Assembly: GCF_030272615.1 (NCBI RefSeq)
Contig: NW_026729344.1
Location: 21,001-85,000 of the forward strand
Length of the DNA: 64,000 bases
Reading direction: 5' to 3'
Source: Cryptomeria japonica
Taxonomy: Eukaryota > Streptophyta > Pinopsida > Cupressales > Cupressaceae
The translations under genes were made by a program, and so were the position numbers. Under the pieces are notes generated by a model that was not told the origin of the DNA, searched no databases, and worked only from the letters and a program-made list of their open reading frames with translations. Positions 43,821 to 56,100 of this stretch are shown in pieces (position 1 is the stretch's first letter; the number at the start of each line of letters is the position of its first letter).

Positions 43821-44329
43821 CAAGGTGGGTCACGGGGTGGGTCCTAGGGTGGGTAACGGGGTGGGTACTAAGGTGCGTGCCAAGGTGGGTCATAGGGTGG
43901 GTGCCAAGGTGGGCACCAGGGTGGGTGTGCACCAACCCTAGCCAGGGTAGGTCACGGGGTGGTTGTCGGGGTGGGCGTCAAGGAGCCAAGGTGGGTGGCA
44001 AGTAGCCAAGTTGCGTGCCAAGGTGGGTGTCGGGGTGGGTGCCAAGGATCCAAGGTGGGTGCCAAGGAACCAAGGTGGGTGTCTGGGTGGGTGCCGAGGT
44101 GGGAGCCAGGGTGGGTCCCAAGGTGAGTGCAAAGGTGGGTGCCAGGGTCAAGGTGAGTGCCAATGTGGGTTCCAAGGTGCCAGGGTCAGGGTGAGTGCCA
44201 ATGTGGGTTCAAAGGTGCTAAGTTGGGTGCGAGGTTGGGTGCGAGGGTGGGTGGGTGCCAAGGTGTGCTAGGTGGAAGCCCGGGTGGGTCGGCATCCCAT
44301 GGGTGTCGAGTTGGGTGCCTGATGGGTGC
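43821..44329. repeat. G-rich minisatellite, copy 6
   Basis: No difference from copy 1 was noticed. Quadruplex core at 43834-43865. Confidence 0.88.
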
Positions 44330-44345
44330 TTCTTGTCAAGTTTTA

Positions 44346-44664
44346 GTCGTCGGGACTCATTTCGAGCCTTAGAGGTCGTTTCTTGTCCGGTTGCCCTGTC
44401 TTCGACCTGGGAACCCAATTTTGGTCCTCGGGTCCCATTTTTTTTTGTCTCGCATCCCACTTTTGGCCTGTGGCCTTTTCGGGGTCGATTCTCGTTTTGG
44501 GCATCAGAGCATGTTTCTTCTCCTAAAACCCAATATTTGTTTATTAAGTCTCGGAACACATTTTTGTTCTCGTGGACCCATCATGGGTCTTGGAACGCAT
44601 TTGTGGTCCTTGGGTCCCATTTTGCATCCCGAAACTTGTGTTTTGGTGCTTGATCCCTATTTTG
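44346..44664. repeat. T-rich ~19-20-bp minisatellite, copy 6
   Basis: Same as copy 1, upstream of 5S copy 6. Confidence 0.8.
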
Positions 44665-45061
44665 GGTGCCCACCTTGCACCAAGTGCGCACCCGGGGCAA
44701 ACCGAGCGCCTTGGTGCACCGGGGCAAGATCGAGCGTGCACCCGAGGCGCCCCGAACATGCACCAAGGTGCACTCGGCCCACATGTGAGCGCAGGTCGTT
44801 GCGCCCGAGGTGGTGTGTGGGCACCGCGTTGCAGACGGGACACTGCACGCACACGACGCCCCCTCCAGGTGCACGCACGTAGGCCGGGCCGGGTGCACAC
44901 CCGACGCCCTAGCAAGGTGCGCGCACCCGGGCAGGGCTCACACTTGGCGAACGGGGCGCACTTCGCGAGGGAGGGTGTGCACCTCGACGGGGGTGGGTGG
45001 CCGGGGTGGATTCGCACGTGGGTCGCGGTTTGCTAAGTACACACTGCGACAAGCTCATAAC

Positions 45062-45180
45062 GGGTGCGATCATACCAGCGTTAGTGCACCGGATCCCATC
45101 AGAACTCCGCAGTTAAGCGCGCTTGGGCCGGAGTAGTACTGGGATGGGTGACCTCCCGGGAAGTCCCGGTGTTGCACCCT
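45062..45180 (+). rRNA. 5S ribosomal RNA gene, copy 6
   Basis: Identical to copy 1 over 119 nt. I found no private variant in its unit (39617-47539), so this unit best represents the shared sequence of the array. It carries C at the variable site 40719. Confidence 0.98.
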
Positions 45181-45192
45181 TTTTTAGTTTTT
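45180..45192 (+). terminator. Pol III terminator, copy 6
   Basis: T6-AG-T5 directly after 5S copy 6. Confidence 0.92.
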
Positions 45193-48100
45193 CGCCGGGC
45201 GTCGCAATGCTATTTGAATAAACCTTTTGCCCGTTTGCGTTCTCGTCGGGGCCGGGCCGGGCCGGGGTGCGCTGCCCGCACTACCGCGCGCGCGGGGGCG
45301 ACACCGAGCGCGCACCCGAGGCGCCCCGAGCACACAGGCCACGGTGCAACCCGGGCGTTGTGCGCGCACCCCGGTGCGCCCGAGGTGCTGCGCGCGCACC
45401 CAGGTGAAATCGGTGTGCACCTCGGCCAGTGCGCGCTCGGTCGAGTCGCGCACGTTGGCCAAGGTGCACGGTGATGTTTCTTACTCTAAGGTTCCGCACC
45501 AGACGCCCGGGACAGGTGAGCGAAGCTGGGCGGGGCCGGGTGCGCGGCCGGGGCAGGTGCACGCAGCTGGAGAGAGCTTTGGAGCACACTTCGGAGCGCA
45601 CCAATGATGCGCTCCATTCAAAAGTTTCCTGAAAAGGCAAAAAAAGTTGAGATTATAGAATTTCCCACTTGAGAGATTGTAAAAAAAAAAAATTTAAAAT
45701 GAAGGAAACGCGGGTGCCAAGGTGTGCGCAGCCCAGCCAAGGTGTGCGCACCAAGGCGCCCACCCTGGCGAAGGTGCACGCAAGGTGCGCACCCGAGGCA
45801 AACCGGACAATTAACCCAACTTTCGACTTCGCGCGCACCTTGGAGCGCACTTCGGAGCGCTCCTTGGTGCGCACCAATCTTGGGCACCTCGGAGTGCACC
45901 ATGGCGCCCACCAAGGTGCGCACCCGGGGCAAACCGAGCTCCGACTTCGTGCGCACCTTGGAGCGCACGAAAGGTGCGCACCATGGCGCCCACCAAGGTG
46001 CGCAGCCCAGCCAAGGCGTGCGCATCAAGGTGCGCACCCTGGCGAAGGTGCGCACCCGGGGCAAACCGAGCTCCGACTTCGTGCGCACCTTGGAGCGCAC
46101 AAAAGGTGCGCAACCCAGCCAAGGTGTGCGCACCCCGGTCAAACCGAGCTCCGAATCGTGCGCACCAGAGGTGCACGCCATCGTGCGCACCTTGGAGCAC
46201 ACTTCGGAGCCCTCCTTGGTGCGCGCCGATGTTGCGCACCTCGGAGCGCACCCGGGGAAAACAATGCAATTAACCCGACTTTCGACTTCGTGGGCACCTC
46301 GGAGCGCTCTCGGGTTCGCACCTCGGAGCACACCGAGGTGCGCACCTTTGATGCGCTGCCTTCACCAATTTCCAGAAAAGGCAAGAAAACATTGAGAAGG
46401 TGTGCGCACCGAGGTGCCCACCCTGGCGAAGGTGCACGCGAGGTGCGCACCCGGGGCAAACCGGGCTCCGACTTCGTGCACGCCGCACCTTGGAGCACAC
46501 TTCGGAGCGCTCCTTGGTGCGCACCAGGGCGCGCAACCCAGCCGAGGTGCCCACCCCGGCGAAGGTGCACGCGAGGTGCGCACCCGGGGCAAACCGGGCT
46601 CCGACTTCGTGCACGCCATGGTGCCCACCGCGGCGAAGGTGCACGCGAGGTGCGCACCCGGGGCAAACCGGGCTCCGACTTCGTGCACGCCGCACCTTGG
46701 AGCACACTTCGGAGCGCTCCTTGGTGCGCACCATGGTGCCCACCAGGGCGCGCAACCCCGCCGAAGGTGCACGCGAGGTGCGCACCCGGGGCAAACCGGG
46801 CTCCGACTTCGTGCACGCCGCACCTTGGAGCACACTTCGGAGCGCTCCTTGGTGCGCACCATGGTGCCCACCAGGGCGCGCAACCCCGCCGAAGGTGCAC
46901 GCGAGGTGCGCACCCGGGGCAAACCGGGCTCCGACTTCGTGCACGCCATGGTGCGCACCGCGGCGAAGGTGCGCACCCGGGGCAAACCGGGCTCCGACTT
47001 CGTGCACGCCGCACCTTGGAGCACACTTCGGAGCGCTCCTTGGTGCGCACCAGGGCGCGCAACCCAGCCGAGGTGCCCACCCCGGCGAAGGTGCACGCGA
47101 GGTGCGTACCCGGGGCAAACCGGGCTCCGACTTCGTGCACGCCGCACCTTGGAGCACACTTCGGAGCGCTCCTTGGTGCGCACCATGGTGCCCACCAGGC
47201 CGCGCAACCCAGCCAAGGTGTGCGCACCAAGGTGCACGCGAGGTGCGCACCCGGGGCAAACCGGGGTCCGACTTCGTGCACGCCGCACCTTGGAGCACAC
47301 ATCGGGGCGCTCCCGGGTTCGCACCGGCGTTGCGCACCGTGGTGGGCACCTCGGAGCACACCAAGGTGGGCAGCGAGGTGCGCACCTTTGATGCGATGCC
47401 TTCACTAATTTCCATAAAAGGCAAAAAAAAAACGAGATTTTAAAATTTCCGTTTTGAAAGATAGTGAGAAAAAGGGAATGCTGGTGCCATCTTGAGCCCG
47501 CCCTGGTGCGCAGCCCAGCCAAGGTGTGCGCACCAAGGTGCCCACCCTGGCGAAGGTGCGCGCCCGGGCAATTAACCCAACTTCCAACTTCGCGCGCGCC
47601 AGGGTGGGAGCGCACCCAACAACCGGGCCTGGGAAGAGCCAATGCGAGAAACCCCACCAAACGCTCTGACAAAAAAAGAGGGGGCGCTCCAGTAACCCCG
47701 CTTCGGAGCGCACCCTGGGCAAACCCAGCCAAGGTGCCCACCCCGGCCAAGGTGCAGGCGAGGTGCGCACCCGGGGCAAACCGGGCTCCGACAACGTGCA
47801 CGCCGCACCTTGGAGCACACTTCGTAGCGCTCCCGGGTGCGCACCTCAGAGCACACCAAGGTGGGCAGCGAGGTGCGCACCTTTGATGCGCTGCCTTCAC
47901 TAATTTCCAGAAAAGGCAAAAAAAAAAGGAGATTTTAAAATTTCCGTTTTGAAAGATAGTGAAAAAAACGGAACGCGCGTGCCATCTTGAGCCCGCCCTG
48001 GTGCGCAGCCCAGGTAAGGTGCCCACCCTGGCAAAGGTGCGCACCCGGGCAATTAACCCTACTTCCGACTTCGTGCGCGCCAGGGTGGCAACCGGGCCTC

Positions 48101-51100
48101 GGAAGAGCCAATGCGAGAAACCCCACCAAACGCTCCGACAAAAAAAGAGGCGGCGCTCCAATAACCCCGCTTCGGAGCGCAGCCGGGGCAAACCCAGCCA
48201 AGGTGCCCACCCCGACGAAGGTGCACGCGAGGTGCGCACCCGGGGCAAACCGGGCTCCGACAACGTGCACGCAGCACCTTGGAGCACACTTCGAAGCACT
48301 CCCGGGTGCCCACCGGCGTTGCGCACCGTGGTGGGCAGCGAGGTGCGCACCTTTGATGCGCTGCCTTCACTAATTTCCAGAAAAAGGCAAAAAAAAATGA
48401 GATTTTAAAATTTCCGTTTTGAAAGATAGTGAAAAAAAAGGAACGCGGGTGCCATCTTGAGCCCGCCCTGGTGCGCAGCCCAGGCAAGGCATGCGCACCA
48501 AGGTGCCCACCCGAGGTGCACACCCGGGGCAAACCGGGCTCCGACTTCGTGCAGGCCGCACCTTGGAGCACACTTCGGAGCGCTCCTTGGTGCGCACCAT
48601 GGTGCCCACCAGGGCGCGCAACCCAGCCAAGGTCTGCACACCAAGGTGCCCACCCCGGCGAAGGTGCACGCGAGGTGCGCACCCGGGGCAAACCGGGCTC
48701 CGACTTCGTGCACGCCATGGTGCCCACCGCGGCGAAGGTGCACGCGAGGTGCGCACCCGGGGCAAACCGGGCTCCGACTTCGTGCACGCCGCACCTTGGA
48801 GCACACTTCGGAGCGCTCCTTGGTGCGCACCATGGTGCCCACCAGGGCGCGCAACCCAGCCAAGGTGTGCGCACCAAGGTGCACGCGAGGTGCGCACCCG
48901 GGGCAAACCGGGGTCCGACTTCGTGCACGCCGCACCTTGGAGCACACATCGGAGCGCTCCCAGGTTCGCACCAGCGTTGCGCACCTTTGATGCGCTGCCT
49001 TCACTAATTTCCAGAAAAGGCAAAAAAAAACGATATTTTAAAATTTCCGTTCTGAAAGATAGTGAAAAAAACGGAACGCGGGTGCCATCTTGAGCCCTTC
49101 CTGGTGCGCAGCCCAGGCAAGTTGTGCGCACCAAGGTGCCCACCCTGGCGGAGGTGCGCGCCCGGGGCAAACCGGGCTCCGACTTCGTGCACTGCATGGT
49201 GCCCACCAAGGCGCGCAACCCAGCCAAGGTGCCCACCGCAGCGAAGGTGCACGCGAGGTGCACACCCGGGGCAAACCGGGCTCCGACTTCGTGCACGCCG
49301 CACCTTGGAGCACACTTCAGAGCGCTCCTTGGTGCGCACCAGGGCGCGCAACCCAGCCGAGGTGCCCACCCCGGCGAAGGTGCACGCGAGGTGCGCACCC
49401 GGGGCAAACCGGGCTCCGACTTCGTGCACGCCATGGTGCCCACCGCGGCGAAGGTGCGCACCCGGGGCAAACCGGGCTCCGACTTCGTGCACGCCGCACC
49501 TTGGAGCACACTTCGGAGCGCTCCTTGGTGCGCACCATGGTGCCCACCAGGCCGCGCAACCCAGCCAAGGTGTGCGCACCAAGGTGCACGCGAGGTGCGC
49601 ACCCGGGGCAAACCGGGGTCCGACTTCGTGCACGCCGCACCTTGGAGCACACATCGGGGCGCTCCCGGGTTCGCACCGGCGTTGCGCACCGTGGTGGGCA
49701 CCTCGGAGCACACCAAGGTGGGCAGCGAGGTGCGCACCTTTGATGCGATGCCTTCACTAATTTCCATAAAAGGCAAAAAAAAAACGAGATTTTAAAATTT
49801 CCGTTTTGAAAGATAGTGAGAAAAAGGGAATGCTGGTGCCATCTTGAGCCCGCCCTGGTGCGCAGCCCAGCCAAGGTTTGCGCACCAAGGTGCCCACCCT
49901 GGCGAAGGTGCGCGCCCGGGCAATTAACCCAACTTCCAACTTCGCGCGCGCCAGGGTGGGAGCGCACCCAACAACCGGGCCTGGGAAGAGCCAATGCGAG
50001 AAACCCCACCAAACTCTCTGACAAAAAAAGAGGGGGCGCTCCAGTAACCCCGCTTCGGAGCGCACCCTGGGCAAACCCAGCCAAGGTGCCCACCCCGGCC
50101 AAGGTGCAGGCGAGGTGCGCACCCGGGGCAAACCGGGCTCCGACAACGTGCACGCCGCACCTTGGAGCACACTTCGTAGCGCTCCCGGGTGCGCACCTCA
50201 GAGCACACCAAGGTGGGCAGCGAGGTGCGCACCTTTGATGCGCTGCCTTCACTAATTTCCAGAAAAGGCAAAAAAAAAAGGAGATTTTAAAATTTCCGTT
50301 TTGAAAGATAGTGAAAAAAACGGAACGCGCGTGCCATCTTGAGCCCGCCCTGGTGCGCAGCCCAGGTAAGGTGCCACCCTGGCAAAGGTGCGCACCCGGG
50401 CAATTAACCCTACTTCCGACTTCGTGCGCGCCAGGGTGGCAACCGGGCCTCGGAAGAGCCAATGCGAGAAACCCCACCAAACGCTCCGACAAAAAAAGAG
50501 GCGGCGCTCCAATAACCCCGCTTCGGAGCGCAGCCGGGGCAAACCAAGCCAAGGTGCCCACCCCGACGAAGGTGCACGCGAGGTGCGCACCCGGGGCAAA
50601 CCGGGCTCCGACAACGTGCACGCAGCACCTTGGAGCACACTTCGAAGCACTCCCGGGTGCCCACCGGCGTTGCGCACCGTGGTGGGCAGCGAGGTGCGCA
50701 CCTTTGATGCGCTGCCTTCACTAATTTCCAGAAAAAGGCAAAAAAAAATGAGATTTTAAAATTTCCGTTTTGAAAGATAGTGAAAAAAAAGGAACGCGGG
50801 TGCCATCTTGAGCCCGCCCTGGTGCGCAGCCCAGGCAAGGCATGCGCACCAAGGTGCCCACCCGAGGTGCACACCCGGGGCAAACCGGGCTCCGACTTCG
50901 TGCAGGCCGCACCTTGGAGCACACTTCGGAGCGCTCCTTGGTGCGCACCATGGTGCCCACCAGGGCGCACCCGAGGCAAACCGGGCTCCGACTTCGTGCA
51001 CGCCGCACCTTGGAGCACACATCGGAGCGCTCCCAGGTTCGCACCAGCGTTGCGCACCTTTGATGCGCTGCCTTCACTAATTTCCAGAAAAGGCAAAAAA

Positions 51101-51743
51101 AAACGATATTTTAAAATTTCCGTTCTGAAAGATAGTGAAAAAAACGGAACGCGGGTGCCATCTTGAGCCCTTCCTGATGCGCAGCCCAGGTAAGTTGTGC
51201 GCACCAAGGTGCCCACCCTGGCGGAGGTGCGCGCCCGGGGCAAACCGGGCTCCGACTTCGTGCACTGCATGGTGCCCACCAAGGCGCGCAACCCAGCCAA
51301 GGTGCCCACCGCAGCGAAGGTGCACGCGAGGTGCGCACCCGAGGTGCACACCCGGGGCAAACCGGGCTCCGACTTCGTGCACGCCGCACCTTGGAGCACA
51401 CTTCAGAGCGCTCCTTGGTACGCACCAGGGCGCGCAACCCAGCCAAGGTGCTCACCCCGGCGAAGGTGCACGCGAGGTGCGCACCCGGGGCAAACCGGGC
51501 TCGGACTTCGTGCACGCCGCACCTTGGAGCACACATCGGAGCGCTCCCGGGTTCGCACCAGCATTGCGCACCTTTGATGCGCTGCCTTCACTAATTTCCA
51601 GAAAAGGCAAAAAAAAGAAAAAAATGAGATTTTAAAATTTCCGTTTTGAAAGATAGTGAAAAAAACGGAACGCGGGTGCCATCTTGAGCCCGCCCTGGTG
51701 TGCAGCCCAGGCAAGTTGTGCGCACCAAGGCACCCACCCTGGC

Positions 51744-52252
51744 CAAGGTGGGTCACGGGGTGGGTCCTAGGGTGGGTAACGGGGTGGGTACTAAGGTGCG
51801 TGCCAAGGTGGGTCATAGGGTGGGTGCCAAGGTGGGCACCAGGGTGGGTGTGCACCAACCCTAGCCAGGGTAGGTCACGGGGTGGTTGTCGGGGTGGGCG
51901 TCAAGGAGCCAAGGTGGGTGGCAAGTAGCCAAGTTGCGTGCCAAGGTGGGTGTCGGGGTGGGTGCCAAGGATCCAAGGTGGGTGCCAAGGAACCAAGGTG
52001 GGTGTCTGGGTGGGTGCCGAGGTGGGAGCCAGGGTGGGTCCCAAGGTGAGTGCAAAGGTGGGTGCCAGGGTCAAGGTGAGTGCCAATGTGGGTTCCAAGG
52101 TGCCAGGGTCAGGGTGAGTGCCAATGTGGGTTCAAAGGTGCTAAGTTGGGTGCGAGGTTGGGTGCGAGGGTGGGTGGGTGCCAAGGTGTGCTAGGTGGAA
52201 GCCCGGGTGGGTCGGCATCCCATGGGTGTCGAGTTGGGTGCCTGATGGGTGC
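51744..52252. repeat. G-rich minisatellite, copy 7
   Basis: No difference from copy 1 was noticed. Quadruplex core at 51757-51788. Confidence 0.88.
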
Positions 52253-52268
52253 TTCTTGTCAAGTTTTA

Positions 52269-52587
52269 GTCGTCGGGACTCATTTCGAGCCTTAGAGGTC
52301 GTTTCTTGTCCGGTTGCCCTGTCTTCGACCTGGGAACCCAATTTTGGTCCTCGGGTCCCATTTTTTTTTGTCTCGCATCCCACTTTTGGCCTGTGGCCTT
52401 TTCGGGGTCGATTCTCGTTTTGGGCATCAGAGCATGTTTCTTCTCCTAAAACCCAATATTTGTTTATTAAGTCTCGGAACACATTTTTGTTCTCGTGGAC
52501 CCATCATGGGTCTTGGAACGCATTTGTGGTCCTTGGGTCCCATTTTGCATCCCGAAACTTGTGTTTTGGTGCTTGATCCCTATTTTG
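52269..52587. repeat. T-rich ~19-20-bp minisatellite, copy 7
   Basis: Same as copy 1, upstream of 5S copy 7. Confidence 0.8.
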
Positions 52588-52984
52588 GGTGCCCACCTTG
52601 CACCAAGTGCGCACCCGGGGCAAACCGAGCGCCTTGGTGCACCGGGGCAAGATCGAGCGTGCACCCGAGGCGCCCCGAACATGCACCAAGGTGCACTCGG
52701 CCCACATGTGAGCGCAGGTCGTTGCGCCCGAGGTGGTGTGTGGGCACCGCGTTGCAGACGGGACACTGCACGCACACGACGCCCCCTCCAGGTGCACGCA
52801 CGTAGGCCGGGCCGGGTGCACACCCGACGCCCTAGCAAGGTGCGCGCACCCGGGCAGGGCTCACACTTGGCGAACGGGGCGCACTTCGCGAGGGAGGGTG
52901 TGCACCTCGACGGGGGTGGGTGGCCGGGGTGGATTCGCACGTGGGTCGCGGTTTGCTAAGTACACACTGCGACAAGCTCATAAC

Positions 52985-53103
52985 GGGTGCGATCATACCA
53001 GCGTTAGTGCACCGGATCCCATCAGAACTCCGCAGTTAAGCGCGCTTGGGCCGGAGTAGTACTGGGATGGGTGACCTCCCGGGAAGTCCCGGTGTTGCAC
53101 CCT
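52985..53103 (+). rRNA. 5S ribosomal RNA gene, copy 7
   Basis: Identical to copy 1 over 119 nt. A private T at 53520, 417 bp beyond the gene, lies in the 3' spacer just before the divergent AT-rich module, and another private T at 51191 lies in the 5' spacer. Confidence 0.98.
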
Positions 53104-53115
53104 TTTTTAGTTTTT
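53103..53115 (+). terminator. Pol III terminator, copy 7
   Basis: T6-AG-T5 directly after 5S copy 7. Confidence 0.92.
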
Positions 53116-56100
53116 CGCCGGGCGTCGCAATGCTATTTGAATAAACCTTTTGCCCGTTTGCGTTCTCGTCGGGGCCGGGCCGGGCCGGGGTGCGCTGCCC
53201 GCACTACCGCGCGCGCGGGGGCGACACCGAGCGCGCACCCGAGGCGCCCCGAGCACACAGGCCACGGTGCAACCCGGGCGTTGTGCGCGCACCCCGGTGC
53301 GCCCGAGGTGCTGCGCGCGCACCCAGGTGAAATCGGTGTGCACCTCGGCCAGTGCGCGCTCGGTCGAGTCGCGCACGTTGGCCAAGGTGCACGGTGATGT
53401 TTCTTACTCTAAGGTTCCGCACCAGACGCCCGGGACAGGTGAGCGAAGCTGGGCGGGGCCGGGTGCGCGGCCGGGGCAGGTGCACGCAGCTGGAGAGAGC
53501 TTTGGAGCACACTTCGGAGTGCACCAATGATGCGCTCCATTCAAAAGTTTCCTGAAAAGGCAAAAAAAGTTGAGATTATAGAATTTCCCACTTGAGAGAT
53601 TGTAAAAAAAAAAAATTTAAAATGAAGGAAACGCGGGTGCCAAGGTGTGCGCAGCCCAGCCAAGGTGTGCGCACCAAGGCGCCCACCCTGGCGAAGGTGC
53701 ACGCAAGGTGCGCACCCGAGGCAAACCGGACAATTAACCCAACTTTCGACTTCGCGCGCACCTTGGAGCGCACTTCGGAGCGCTCCTTGGTGCGCACCAA
53801 TCTTGGGCACCTCGGAGTGCACCATGGCGCCCACCAAGGTGCGCACCCGGGGCAAACCGAGCTCCGACTTCGTGCGCACCTTGGAGCGCACGAAAGGTGC
53901 GCACCATGGCGCCCACCAAGGTGCGCAGCCCAGCCAAGGCGTGCGCATCAAGGTGCGCACCCTGGCGAAGGTGCGCACCCGGGGCAAACCGAGCTCCGAC
54001 TTCGTGCGCACCTTGGAGCGCACAAAAGGTGCGCAACCCAGCCAAGGTGTGCGCACCCCGGTCAAACCGAGCTCCGAATCGTGCGCACCAGAGGTGCACG
54101 CCATCGTGCGCACCTTGGAGCACACTTCGGAGCCCTCCTTGGTGCGCGCCGATGTTGCGCACCTCGGAGCGCACCCGGGGAAAACAATGCAATTAACCCG
54201 ACTTTCGACTTCGTGGGCACCTCGGAGCGCTCTCGGGTTCGCACCTCGGAGCACACCGAGGTGCGCACCTTTGATGCGCTGCCTTCACCAATTTCCAGAA
54301 AAGGCAAGAAAACATTGAGAAGGTGTGCGCACCGAGGTGCCCACCCTGGCGAAGGTGCACGCGAGGTGCGCACCCGGGGCAAACCGGGCTCCGACTTCGT
54401 GCACGCCGCACCTTGGAGCACACTTCGGAGCGCTCCTTGGTGCGCACCAGGGCGCGCAACCCAGCCGAGGTGCCCACCCCGGCGAAGGTGCACGCGAGGT
54501 GCGCACCCGGGGCAAACCGGGCTCCGACTTCGTGCACGCCATGGTGCCCACCGCGGCGAAGGTGCACGCGAGGTGCGCACCCGGGGCAAACCGGGCTCCG
54601 ACTTCGTGCACGCCGCACCTTGGAGCACACTTCGGAGCGCTCCTTGGTGCGCACCATGGTGCCCACCAGGGCGCGCAACCCCGCCGAAGGTGCACGCGAG
54701 GTGCGCACCCGGGGCAAACCGGGCTCCGACTTCGTGCACGCCGCACCTTGGAGCACACTTCGGAGCGCTCCTTGGTGCGCACCATGGTGCCCACCAGGGC
54801 GCGCAACCCCGCCGAAGGTGCACGCGAGGTGCGCACCCGGGGCAAACCGGGCTCCGACTTCGTGCACGCCATGGTGCGCACCGCGGCGAAGGTGCGCACC
54901 CGGGGCAAACCGGGCTCCGACTTCGTGCACGCCGCACCTTGGAGCACACTTCGGAGCGCTCCTTGGTGCGCACCAGGGCGCGCAACCCAGCCGAGGTGCC
55001 CACCCCGGCGAAGGTGCACGCGAGGTGCGTACCCGGGGCAAACCGGGCTCCGACTTCGTGCACGCCGCACCTTGGAGCACACTTCGGAGCGCTCCTTGGT
55101 GCGCACCATGGTGCCCACCAGGCCGCGCAACCCAGCCAAGGTGTGCGCACCAAGGTGCACGCGAGGTGCGCACCCGGGGCAAACCGGGGTCCGACTTCGT
55201 GCACGCCGCACCTTGGAGCACACATCGGGGCGCTCCCGGGTTCGCACCGGCGTTGCGCACCGTGGTGGGCACCTCGGAGCACACCAAGGTGGGCAGCGAG
55301 GTGCGCACCTTTGATGCGATGCCTTCACTAATTTCCATAAAAGGCAAAAAAAAAACGAGATTTTAAAATTTCCGTTTTGAAAGATAGTGAGAAAAAGGGA
55401 ATGCTGGTGCCATCTTGAGCCCGCCCTGGTGCGCAGCCCAGCCAAGGTGTGCGCACCAAGGTGCCCACCCTGGCGAAGGTGCGCGCCCGGGCAATTAACC
55501 CAACTTCCAACTTCGCGCGCGCCAGGGTGGGAGCGCACCCAACAACCGGGCCTGGGAAGAGCCAATGCGAGAAACCCCACCAAACGCTCTGACAAAAAAA
55601 GAGGGGGCGCTCCAGTAACCCCGCTTCGGAGCGCACCCTGGGCAAACCCAGCCAAGGTGCCCACCCCGGCCAAGGTGCAGGCGAGGTGCGCACCCGGGGC
55701 AAACCGGGCTCCGACAACGTGCACGCCGCACCTTGGAGCACACTTCGTAGCGCTCCCGGGTGCGCACCTCAGAGCACACCAAGGTGGGCAGCGAGGTGCG
55801 CACCTTTGATGCGCTGCCTTCACTAATTTCCAGAAAAGGCAAAAAAAAAAGGAGATTTTAAAATTTCCGTTTTGAAAGATAGTGAAAAAAACGGAACGCG
55901 CGTGCCATCTTGAGCCCGCCCTGGTGTGCAGCCCAGGTAAGGTGCCCACCCTGGCAAAGGTGCGCACCCGGGCAATTAACCCTACTTCCGACTTCGTGCG
56001 CGCCAGGGTGGCAACCGGGCCTCGGAAGAGCCAATGCGAGAAACCCCACCAAACGCTCCGACAAAAAAAGAGGCGGCGCTCCAATAACCCCGCTTCGGAG

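Larger units (their letters stand above)
39617..47539 (+). repeat. 5S rDNA repeat unit 6 (7,923 bp)
   Basis: Carries C at 40719 (site 1103 allele C). No private variant was found, so it represents the shared sequence of the array. Confidence 0.97.
47540..55462 (+). repeat. 5S rDNA repeat unit 7 (7,923 bp)
   Basis: Carries C at 48642 (site 1103 allele C) and two private T changes, at 51191 and 53520. Confidence 0.97.
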